DNA of 64,000 nucleotides. Source: JBDIAG01 sp047974565. GTDB lineage: Bacteria > Actinomycetota > Actinomycetes > Actinomycetales > CAWJMD01. The position numbers and the translations under genes are program-made. The notes beneath the pieces were generated by a model that saw nothing but the letters and a program-made list of their open reading frames with translations, did no database searches and was not told the origin of the DNA. The first letter of the stretch is position 1; the number at the start of each line of letters is the position of its first letter. The DNA is taken from assembly GCA_047974565.1 (NCBI GenBank), contig JBKECN010000035.1, forward strand, positions 159,814-223,813. The letters are read 5' to 3'. Below are positions 49,571-56,837 of this stretch, one piece after another.

Positions 49571-49592
49571 GTTCATCTTGTGTTCACCTTCG
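49571..49592 (+). promoter_or_regulatory. PHO box (two 11-bp direct repeats)
   Basis: GTTCATCTTGT (49571-49581) is directly followed by GTTCACCTTCG (49582-49592). These are two adjacent GTTCAYC-type units with 11-base period, the pattern bound by actinobacterial PhoP. It stands 91 bases upstream of the pstS ATG, so phosphate starvation should induce the operon. Confidence 0.85.
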
Positions 49593-49683
49593 GTAAGGAC
49601 TCCGTCACTTTGTGTCCCTACGTTTGGCGCGGGCAGGCAGACCGCCCTTACACATCTACGCCGTCTGGAGAGGGAACCACCCC

Positions 49684-50781
49684 ATGACGACCACTCGTAC
49701 TCGCGCTCTCACCGCCCTCGCGCTCACCTCGGTGCTCGCCTTGGCCGGCTGCGGCAGCGACGAGAACACCGACGCCGCCAGCACCTCGGCGGCGGCGACC
49801 TCTGTTGATGACTGCCCCACCGGAACCTTGAAGGCGGAGGGGTCCTCGGCTCAGAAGAATGCCATCGAGAGTGTCATCTCCGGCTTTCAGACCAACTGCC
49901 CGGATGTGACGGTGAACTACAACCCGTCCGGTTCCGGCGCCGGGATCAAGAACTTCAATGCCGGCCAGGTGGACTTCGCCGGCTCCGACTCCGCGCTCAA
50001 GCCGGAGGAGGCCACCGCCGCCGAGGCCACCTGCGGGGCTCCGGCCTGGAACCTGCCGATGGTCACCGGCCCGATCGCCGTGGCCTACAACCTGGCCGGG
50101 GTGGACACCCTGGTGCTCAACGCGGACGTGACCGCCAAGATCTTCTCGGGCCAGATCACCACGTGGAATGACCCGGCCATCGCCGCGCTCAACCCGGACG
50201 CCACGCTGCCCGCCGAGGACATCAAGGTGTACTTCCGCTCCGATGAGTCCGGTACCACCGAGAACTTCACCAAGTACCTCAAGGCCGCGGCCGCGGACGC
50301 GTGGACCTTCGACCCGGCCAAGAAGTGGGCCGCCCCAGCCGGAGAGGGCAAGGAGAAGTCCTCCGGTGTCGCCAGCGCCGTGCAGGGCCAGGAAGGTGGC
50401 ATCACCTACGTCGAGTGGAGCTACGCCACCCAGAACAGCCTCGGCGTGGCCCAGATCGACAACGGCTCCGGCCCGGTGGAGTTGACCGGGGAATCCGTCG
50501 GCAAGATGGTGGCCACCGCCGAGCAGGTCGGCGAGGGCAACGACCTGGCCCTCCAGCTCGACTACGCCACCAGTGAGGAAGGCGCGTACCCGATCACCCT
50601 GGTGACCTACGAGATCGTGTGCTCGCAGTACTCGGACTCGGCCAAGGCCGCCGCGGTGTCGTCCTTCCTCAGTTACTTCGCCTCCGACGAGGTGCAGGCA
50701 GGCCTGGAGGACGAGGGCTACGCCCCGCTGCCCAGCGAGGTCGCCAGCAAGGTCGAGACCGCCATCGCGGCGATCGGCTGA
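49684..50781 (+). CDS. pstS: Phosphate-binding lipoprotein PstS
   Basis: A 365-residue substrate-binding protein of the high-affinity phosphate importer. It has a lipoprotein signal (LALTSVLALAGCGSDEN, with the lipobox LAGC). After a Ser/Ala/Thr linker, phosphate-site motifs appear: GSSAQKNAIESVISG, NPSGSGAGIKNF, FAGSDSALKPEE and RSDESGTTENFTKYL. ATG 49684. First gene of pstSCAB, behind the PHO box. Confidence 0.96.
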   Translation: MTTTRTRALTALALTSVLALAGCGSDENTDAASTSAAATSVDDCPTGTLKAEGSSAQKNAIESVISGFQTNCPDVTVNYNPSGSGAGIKNFNAGQVDFAGSDSALKPEEATAAEATCGAPAWNLPMVTGPIAVAYNLAGVDTLVLNADVTAKIFSGQITTWNDPAIAALNPDATLPAEDIKVYFRSDESGTTENFTKYLKAAAADAWTFDPAKKWAAPAGEGKEKSSGVASAVQGQEGGITYVEWSYATQNSLGVAQIDNGSGPVELTGESVGKMVATAEQVGEGNDLALQLDYATSEEGAYPITLVTYEIVCSQYSDSAKAAAVSSFLSYFASDEVQAGLEDEGYAPLPSEVASKVETAIAAIG

Positions 50782-50887
50782 TCTGACATTCGATGGGGTT
50801 CGACGCCCCCGCGACTGAGGCTACGTCGATCGGCTCGCCCGAACGGCCCGGTCACCACCTATGACTGACCCCGACGAGGAGGGCCAG

Positions 50888-51892
50888 ATGAGTTCGATCA
50901 CCGGAGTGTCCGACCAGGACACCAGGTCCGGCGGCGACGGTGAGCCACCACTGTTGGCCGAGACATCCTCCGGGCGTGCGGGAGACCGGATGTTCGCCGG
51001 GGCGGCCACCCTCTCGGGAGTGGTGGTCATCGCGCTGGTCACTCTCGTCGGGGTCTTCCTGATCTCCCAGGCGATCCCCGCGCTGGCCGACGACCAGGCG
51101 AGTTTCCTGACCTCACGCGAATGGCAGGTCGGCGGCGACAACCCGCGCTTCGGCATCGCCGACCTGCTGTGGACCACGGTGGTGTCCTCGCTCATCGCGA
51201 TGGGCCTGGCCGTGCCGGTCGGGGTGGCGGTGGCACTGTTCATCACCCAGTACGCCCCGGCCTGGCTGAGCCGCCCAGCGGCCAACCTCGTCGATCTGCT
51301 GGCAGCGGTGCCGTCCATCGTCTACGGCCTGTGGGGTCTCATCGTCTTCCGGCCGGTGGTCAAGCCGCTGGAGGACTGGATCACCGGCACCTTCGGCAGC
51401 ATCCCCTTCCTGTCTGCGACCGGGATCACCGGCGGCACCATCTTCTTCATCGGCATCGTGCTGGCGATCATGGTGCTGCCGATCGTCACCGCGATCTCCC
51501 GAGAGGTCTTCGCCCAGACCCCCTCGGCCCACAAGGAGGGAGCGCTGGCGCTGGGTGCCACCAAGTGGGAGATGATCCGCACCGCGGTGCTGCCCTACGG
51601 CAAGCCCGGTGTCATCTCCGCCGCCATGCTGGCCCTGGGCCGGGCATTGGGCGAGACGATCGCGGTGACCTTCATCGTCTCGACCCTGGCGCCCGGGTCG
51701 CCGTGGTCGTGGTCGCTGTTCAACGGTGGTGAGACCTTCGCCTCCCGGATCGCGAACAACGCAGCCGAGTTCGACTCCCCCGCCAAGACCGGTGCCTTCA
51801 TCGCCGCCGGCCTGGTGCTGTTCATCCTGACCTTCATCGTCAATGCGATCGCCCGGATCGTCATCGAGCGTCGAAAGGCCTTCACGGAATGA
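50888..51892 (+). CDS. pstC: Phosphate ABC transporter permease PstC
   Basis: A 334-residue permease with about six helices: FAGAATLSGVVVIALVTLVG near the start, LLAAVPSIVYGLWGLIVF, and the coupling loop AHKEGALALGATKWEMIRTAVLP. ATG 50888 is preceded by GAGGAGG and is better than the in-frame ATG at 50861. Its stop overlaps pstA (ATGA). Confidence 0.95.
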   Translation: MSSITGVSDQDTRSGGDGEPPLLAETSSGRAGDRMFAGAATLSGVVVIALVTLVGVFLISQAIPALADDQASFLTSREWQVGGDNPRFGIADLLWTTVVSSLIAMGLAVPVGVAVALFITQYAPAWLSRPAANLVDLLAAVPSIVYGLWGLIVFRPVVKPLEDWITGTFGSIPFLSATGITGGTIFFIGIVLAIMVLPIVTAISREVFAQTPSAHKEGALALGATKWEMIRTAVLPYGKPGVISAAMLALGRALGETIAVTFIVSTLAPGSPWSWSLFNGGETFASRIANNAAEFDSPAKTGAFIAAGLVLFILTFIVNAIARIVIERRKAFTE

Positions 51893-52866
51893 CAACCACC
51901 CCAGCCCGTCCCACCACCGCTGGTGTCGAGGTCAACCGCCCGACGATCGAGAAGCGGCCGGAGACTCCGCTCCGAGTGCTCCCCGACCCACCCGCCATCC
52001 GCCTGGACGGCAACCACTCCCGCCGGGCCGTTGCCGACAACGCGGCCCGGGTGATCATGTGGGGTTCTTTCGTCCTGGCCATGATCCCGCTGGTGTGGAT
52101 CTGCTGGACGGTACTCAGCCACGGCCTGTCGCTCATCCTCGATCCCGGTTGGTGGACGCACTCCCAGCGCAACATCAACGCCGACGACGCCGGCGGCGGT
52201 GCCGTGCACGCCATCCAGGGCACCCTGTTGCAGGCGGGGGTGACCGGCCTCATCTCGGTGCCGATCGGCGTGCTGACCGCGATCTACCTGGTCGAGTACG
52301 GCCGAGGCCGGCTGGCCCGGGCCGTCTCCTTCATGGTCGACATCCTGTCCGGGATCCCGTCCATCGTCGCCGCCCTGTTCATCTACGCGGTGTGGGTGAC
52401 CACCTTCGGCTTCCAGCGAGTCGGCTTCGCTGTCTGTCTGGCCCTGGTGCTGCTGATGATCCCGGTGGTGGTGCGTTCCACCGAGGAGATGCTCAAGCTG
52501 GTCCCCAACGAACTGCGCGAGGCCTCCTACGCCCTCGGGGTGCCCAAGTGGAAGACGATCAGCAAGGTGGTGCTGCCCACCGCCTTCTCGGGCATCGTCA
52601 CCGGCATCCTGCTCGGCCTGGCTCGGGTGATGGGTGAGACGGCGCCACTGCTCATCCTCGGCCCGTACACCAAGTCGATCGCCCTCAACCTGTTCTCCGG
52701 CTACATGCCGACGCTGCCCACGATGATCAACCAAGACCGCACCGAGATCGGGCTGGACACCGCGGTCGAGCGGATGTGGGCGGCGGCGCTCACGCTCATC
52801 CTGATCATCGCCGTGTTCAACATCGTCGGGCGCCTGATCGCCCGCTACAGCACGGTGCGCCGGTAG
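51889..52866 (+). CDS. pstA: Phosphate ABC transporter permease PstA
   Basis: A 325-residue permease. A hydrophilic lead of about 55 residues precedes the first helix (VIMWGSFVLAMIPLVWICWT). It has VDILSGIPSIVAALFIYAVW and the coupling-loop block LREASYALGVPKWKTISKVV, then MGETAPLLILGPYTK. It pairs with PstC to form the channel. The start overlaps the pstC stop. Confidence 0.95.
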   Translation: MTTTPARPTTAGVEVNRPTIEKRPETPLRVLPDPPAIRLDGNHSRRAVADNAARVIMWGSFVLAMIPLVWICWTVLSHGLSLILDPGWWTHSQRNINADDAGGGAVHAIQGTLLQAGVTGLISVPIGVLTAIYLVEYGRGRLARAVSFMVDILSGIPSIVAALFIYAVWVTTFGFQRVGFAVCLALVLLMIPVVVRSTEEMLKLVPNELREASYALGVPKWKTISKVVLPTAFSGIVTGILLGLARVMGETAPLLILGPYTKSIALNLFSGYMPTLPTMINQDRTEIGLDTAVERMWAAALTLILIIAVFNIVGRLIARYSTVRR

Positions 52867-52955
52867 CCCCCGCACCAGGGTGCGCCGGCGAACACGCCAT
52901 CCACTTCCACGCCTCAAACTCGTGAGTCCGTCCCAGCAGAAAACGGAGAAAGCCG

Positions 52956-53732
52956 TTGTCCAAGCAGATCGACGTTGACGACCTCGACATCTTCTATGGC
53001 GCCTTCAAGGCCGTCGAAGGCGTGTCGATGCGGATCGAGCCCCGCTCGGTGACCGCCTTCATCGGCCCCTCCGGCTGTGGCAAGTCCACCGTCCTGCGCA
53101 CCCTCAACCGGATGCACGAGGTGATCCCCGGCGGCCGGATCGAGGGCTCGATCAGGCTCGACGGCAAGGACCTGTACGGCAAGGAGGTCGACCCGGTCTC
53201 CGTGCGACGCACCGTCGGGATGGTCTTCCAGCGCCCCAACCCGTTCCCGACCATGTCGATCTTCGACAACGTGGTCTCCGGGCTGCGGCTCAACGGGGTG
53301 CGCAACAAGAAGCTGCTGGACGAGGTCTGCGAGTACTCGCTTCGCTCGTCCAACCTCTGGGACGAGGTCAAGGACCGGTTGAACAAGCCGGGGGCCGGCC
53401 TGTCGGGCGGACAGCAGCAGCGGCTGTGCATCGCCCGTGCGGTCGCGGTACGGCCGCAGGTGCTGCTGATGGACGAGCCCTGCTCGGCCCTGGACCCGAT
53501 CTCCACCCGGGCCATCGAGGACCTGATCCTGGAGCTCAAGAACGACTACACGATCGTCATCGTGACCCACAACATGCAGCAGGCCGCTCGGGTCGCCGAC
53601 ACCACGGCCTTCTTCAACCTCGCCGCTACCGGCAAGCCGGGCAAGCTCGTCGAGATGAACGACACCGCGCTGATGTTCTCCAAGCCCAAGGAGAAGGCCA
53701 CCGAGGACTACGTGTGGGGCCGCTTCGGCTGA
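52956..53732 (+). CDS. pstB: Phosphate ABC transporter ATPase PstB
   Basis: A 258-residue ATPase. Walker A FIGPSGCGKSTVLRTL, Q-loop FQRPNPFPTMSIFDNV, signature LSGGQQQRLCIARA, Walker B VLLMDEPCSALDP and switch H in VTHNMQQAARVAD. The start is an unusual TTG at 52956 with GGAG eight bases before it. No ATG lies near the N-terminus. No phoU follows, as a terminator comes 40 bases later. Confidence 0.95.
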   Translation: MSKQIDVDDLDIFYGAFKAVEGVSMRIEPRSVTAFIGPSGCGKSTVLRTLNRMHEVIPGGRIEGSIRLDGKDLYGKEVDPVSVRRTVGMVFQRPNPFPTMSIFDNVVSGLRLNGVRNKKLLDEVCEYSLRSSNLWDEVKDRLNKPGAGLSGGQQQRLCIARAVAVRPQVLLMDEPCSALDPISTRAIEDLILELKNDYTIVIVTHNMQQAARVADTTAFFNLAATGKPGKLVEMNDTALMFSKPKEKATEDYVWGRFG

Positions 53733-53771
53733 CCTGAACGGGCGGCGGGCTGCGGCTCACGCATTAGATCA

Positions 53772-53804
53772 AACGGGGCGAACACGGACAGTGTTCGCCC
53801 CGTT
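53772..53804 (+). terminator. Terminator of the pst operon
   Basis: Fourteen-base perfect arms AACGGGGCGAACAC (53772-53785) and its complement (53791-53804) enclose GGACA. It closes pstSCAB. Confidence 0.9.
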
Positions 53805-53895
53805 CGGCGTAATCCAAAAGTGTCAGTCTCCACCGGAGGGGGCATCCGGGGTTGAGGCTCGAGTCCACCCCGCCGGGGACGGGTAGCGTTGGCCC

Positions 53896-54306
53896 ATGAC
53901 CTGGCAGGCGGATGCCGACGTGTCGTTCATGCTCGATCAATGCCAGACGTGGGCGATCGTGGGGTTGGGCGACAATCCGGCCCGTACCGCCTACCGCATC
54001 GCCAGCCTGCTCCAAGCACGGGGCAAGCGCATCGTCCCGGTTCACCCACGGGCAGCCACGGTGCTCGGCGAGCAGGGGTACGCCCAGTTGGCCGACATCC
54101 CCTTCCCGGTCGACGTCGTGGACGTCTTCCGGCGCAGCGAGTCGGCCGGTCAGTTCGCAGACGAAGCAGTCCAGATCGGCGCCGCAGGCGTCTGGTTCCA
54201 GTTGGGGGTCATCGATGAGCAAGCCTACGAACGAACCCGCGCGGCCGGTCTCCGGATGGTCATGGACACCTGCCCGGCGATCGAATGGAGTCGCCGTGAC
54301 CACTAG
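53896..54306 (+). CDS. CoA-binding-domain protein
   Basis: A 136-residue Rossmann-like CoA_binding protein. WAIVGLGDNPARTAYRIASL carries the nucleotide loop, then RIVPVHPRAATVLGEQGYAQ, PVDVVDVFRRSESAGQFADE, AAGVWFQLGVIDEQAYE and GLRMVMDTCPAIEW with the conserved Cys. Members are often single-domain proteins of unknown role. ATG 53896. Confidence 0.9.
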   Translation: MTWQADADVSFMLDQCQTWAIVGLGDNPARTAYRIASLLQARGKRIVPVHPRAATVLGEQGYAQLADIPFPVDVVDVFRRSESAGQFADEAVQIGAAGVWFQLGVIDEQAYERTRAAGLRMVMDTCPAIEWSRRDH

Positions 54307-54626
54307 TCACCCGGGCACTGCCCGGGCCGTGCCTCAAACAGCTGGGCCAGCCCTCTCCTGGGCCGAGACCGATTGCGGTGCATCCTATTTCGTCCTCGGG
54401 CAGACCTGCCCGGACATGCCGTCGGCGGTGGCTACCAGAAGTCACCACCGCCGACGTCCCCGAGCTTGGCGCGTTCCCATCGATACGCGCCCTGTGACCA
54501 GCCTCTCCGACACGCCGGTCCGACACATCGGACTACGGTCGTCATCCTCTGGAACTAGCCCATCTGAGGCGCCAGAATGGTCTAGGTGGACCCATTCGGG
54601 GGTTCCGGTGACAGAGAGGATGCGTC
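54307..54626. other. Intergenic stretch before the peptide gene
   Basis: About 320 bases. It holds the hairpin at 54421-54455 and then the promoter region of the peptide-kinase-regulator unit. No other gene is credible. Confidence 0.45.
54421..54455 (+). terminator. Hairpin after the CoA-binding gene
   Basis: GTCGGCGGTGG (54421-54431) pairs with CCACCGCCGAC (54445-54455). Probable terminator of the CoA-binding gene, though 115 bases past its stop. Confidence 0.6.
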
Positions 54627-54767
54627 ATGCGCCGCACGAAGACCCGACTAGCCGCCACCATCGTGGCGACGACGCTCGCGATAACCATTCCGACCACGGC
54701 CTTCGCTGCTCCTGCAGTGCCGATGGGTGAGCCGTGGTACTGCAAGGTATGGCCCCAACTGTGCTGA
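54627..54767 (+). CDS. Secreted two-cysteine peptide precursor (possible signal)
   Basis: A 46-codon gene. The precursor has a basic start (MRRTKTR), a hydrophobic core (LAATIVATTLAITIP) and a signal-peptidase site (TAFA/APA), leaving a mature peptide of about 17-19 residues (PAVPMGEPWYCKVWPQLC) with cysteines at 39 and 46 that could form a 6-residue loop. AGAGGA stands six bases before ATG 54627. The kinase gene begins inside it (19-base overlap), so both are translated from one message. A short exported peptide made with its neighbouring polytopic kinase suggests an autoinducing or self-monitoring signal. I know of no named family. Confidence 0.75.
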   Translation: MRRTKTRLAATIVATTLAITIPTTAFAAPAVPMGEPWYCKVWPQLC

Positions 54768-56035
54768 CCAGCCGGCTGCTCAGAGCCGGTCGAGCGTCGT
54801 CACAGACGCGCTGGGCGATCAACCTCGCCAGCGTCGTCCTCGTGGCGGCGCTTGATCTTTCTGGCAACGGCGATCTCACACTGAAGGTGGGCAGCCAGGG
54901 ACACCCGGTGCAGGGCGGTGCCCTGGTCATCGCGGCCCTGCTCTACCCCGTCCTGCTGCTGCGTTGGCGCTGGCCGGTGGCCCTGCTGCTGTACGAGTCG
55001 GCGGCCCAGGCAGTGGTCATGCTGCTGACCGACTACTCCGCCATCACCGGCGGCATGCTCGTCGTCCACGCCGTGGCCCGCACCCAACATCATCGGGTGG
55101 CCTGGGCCGGACTACTCATCACCATGTCGAGTTTGGCGGCCCGGTACGTCTCCATCACCGATGTCGACTCCAGCGGTACCGCCATCACCCTCATGCTCTA
55201 CGTGGGCGCATTCCTCTTCGGCAGATCCTCCCGCGAGGCCGAGCACCGGGCTCGAGCCCGGGAGGAGTACTTGGCCCTGGTGGCCGAGCAGGATTCTGCG
55301 GCCCGGCTTCAGGCCGAGCGGCTGCGGCTGGCCCGCGACCTGCATGACATCGTCTCGCACTCCGTCAGTGGCATGCTCTTGCAGGCGGCGGGGGCCCGGG
55401 CCGTGCTGATGACCGCACCGCAGAGCGAAGAGACCCGGCGGATTGCCGATTCGCTCAGCGCGATCGAGAAGACCGGCGTCCAGGCGATGCGCGAACTTCA
55501 CCGACTACTCGGTCTGCTGCGCGAGGAGGTGGGCTCATCGGACGATCTCGAAGGCTCCTCGTTGGAGTACCTGGACTCGCTGGTCTCGACCGCTCAACTC
55601 GGTGGGCTGGAGATCAACATGCGGGTGGACGGATCGCCCGAGCCCCTGGATGCCAGCGTCGACCTGGCCGCCTATCGCGTCGTGCAGGAGGCCCTGGCGA
55701 ACGCCATGAAGCACGCCGGGCCGGGCGCCAGAGTCGATCTGCGACTCGGATGGCAACCCGATGATCTGGAGATCTCGGCGCTGTGCGTACCGGCTCGTCA
55801 CGGCGTGGCGACACCCACCGCCGCGCAGGGTCTGGGCTCAGGCTACGGACTGCGAGGGCTGACGGAGCGACTAGCCCTGCTCGGCGGCAGCCTAGAGTAT
55901 GGACCTGTGGAGACCGGTGGTTACATGACACGAGCACGCATCCCGTTGGGGAGCGTGCCCGAAGGGCGTGGGTCGCCCCAGAAGGCACCCGCTGACCCCA
56001 CCATGCACGCGGCCGGCGTGATAGGGAGCGCATGA
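54749..56035 (+). CDS. DesK-type (HPK7) sensor histidine kinase
   Basis: About 428 residues. Five or so membrane helices lie in the first 158 residues (INLASVVLVAALDL, ALVIAALLYPVLLL, ITLMLYVGAFLFG among them). The HisKA_3 domain has its phosphorylated H199 in LARDLHDIVSHSVSGML. The ATP domain has N box EALANAMKHA and G2 GSGYGLRGLTERLALLGG. The usual G1 DxGxG is not present (VPARHGVATPTAAQGL instead), an oddity that could reduce ATP binding. Start ATG 54749, or GTG 54761, both inside the peptide gene. The stop overlaps the response-regulator start (ATGA). Confidence 0.88.
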   Translation: MAPTVLTSRLLRAGRASSQTRWAINLASVVLVAALDLSGNGDLTLKVGSQGHPVQGGALVIAALLYPVLLLRWRWPVALLLYESAAQAVVMLLTDYSAITGGMLVVHAVARTQHHRVAWAGLLITMSSLAARYVSITDVDSSGTAITLMLYVGAFLFGRSSREAEHRARAREEYLALVAEQDSAARLQAERLRLARDLHDIVSHSVSGMLLQAAGARAVLMTAPQSEETRRIADSLSAIEKTGVQAMRELHRLLGLLREEVGSSDDLEGSSLEYLDSLVSTAQLGGLEINMRVDGSPEPLDASVDLAAYRVVQEALANAMKHAGPGARVDLRLGWQPDDLEISALCVPARHGVATPTAAQGLGSGYGLRGLTERLALLGGSLEYGPVETGGYMTRARIPLGSVPEGRGSPQKAPADPTMHAAGVIGSA

Positions 56036-56721
56036 ACGCCAAGATCGGAGTGGTGCTCGCGGACGACCAGGAGCTGATCCGCGAGGCCCTCGCCATGCTG
56101 CTGTCGGCCGAGGGCGACATCGAGATCCTCGGTCAGGTCTCCGACGGCCAGGAGGCGGTCCGGGCCGCTCGTTCCCTCAATCCGCAGATCGTGGTCATGG
56201 ACGTGCGCATGCCGATGATGAACGGGATCGAGGCGACCCGCCGGATCACCCGGGACAACGCGGACCGCCCGGACGACCTGGTCAAGGTGATCGGCTTGAC
56301 CACCTTCGACGACGACGAGTCGATCTACGGCATGCTGCGCGCCGGCGCCTCGGGCTTCCTGCTCAAGCACGCCGCCCCGCAGGAACTGCCGATGGCGATC
56401 CGTCGGGTGGCCTCGGGCGAGAGTTGGATCGACCCGATGGTGGCCGGGCGGGTGATCAAGGCGCTCGGTGACATGTCCACCGAGACCAATGGCCCCTTCC
56501 CCCAGTTGGAGTCGCTCACCCCTCGTGAGCTGGAAGTGCTCAAACTCGTCGGCAGCGGCATGAACAATGCCGAGATCGCCGAGAAACTCTTCCTCAGCGA
56601 GGCGACGGTAAAGACCCACATCAGCCGAATCCTGCTGCGCACCGGCTGTCGGGACCGTCCGGCCGCGGTGGCCCTGGCCTTCCGCAGCGGACTGGTGTCG
56701 ACGAACCCGACCGGCTCCTGA
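56032..56721 (+). CDS. NarL/LuxR-family response regulator
   Basis: A 229-residue regulator. The receiver domain has acidic pocket DD11-12, phospho-acceptor D57 (VVMDVRMPMMNG), T in GLTTFDDDES and K in FLLKHAAPQE. The LuxR helix-turn-helix (LTPRELEVLKLVGSGMNNAE, then IAEKLFLSEATVKTHISRIL) is C-terminal. Partner of the kinase, coupled by the ATGA overlap. The alpha-amylase gene behind it may be one target. Confidence 0.93.
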   Translation: MNAKIGVVLADDQELIREALAMLLSAEGDIEILGQVSDGQEAVRAARSLNPQIVVMDVRMPMMNGIEATRRITRDNADRPDDLVKVIGLTTFDDDESIYGMLRAGASGFLLKHAAPQELPMAIRRVASGESWIDPMVAGRVIKALGDMSTETNGPFPQLESLTPRELEVLKLVGSGMNNAEIAEKLFLSEATVKTHISRILLRTGCRDRPAAVALAFRSGLVSTNPTGS

Positions 56722-56806
56722 GCACCGCCCGCCGCGGGTGCGCGCGGCCGGCGTGCAAGGCTGGCGAAACCTAAGACCCCTCTCGGGCTCGTGGGCCGCT
56801 AGCGTG

Positions 56807-56824
56807 CCAGGTCCACGGACCTGG
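56807..56824. promoter_or_regulatory. Palindrome before the alpha-amylase gene
   Basis: Perfect 8-base arms CCAGGTCC and GGACCTGG around AC, directly followed by the ribosome-binding site GACGGAGG of the amylase. An operator or an RNA hairpin limiting ribosome access. A binding site for the upstream regulator is possible. Confidence 0.55.
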
Positions 56825-56837
56825 ACGGAGGCTCGCG

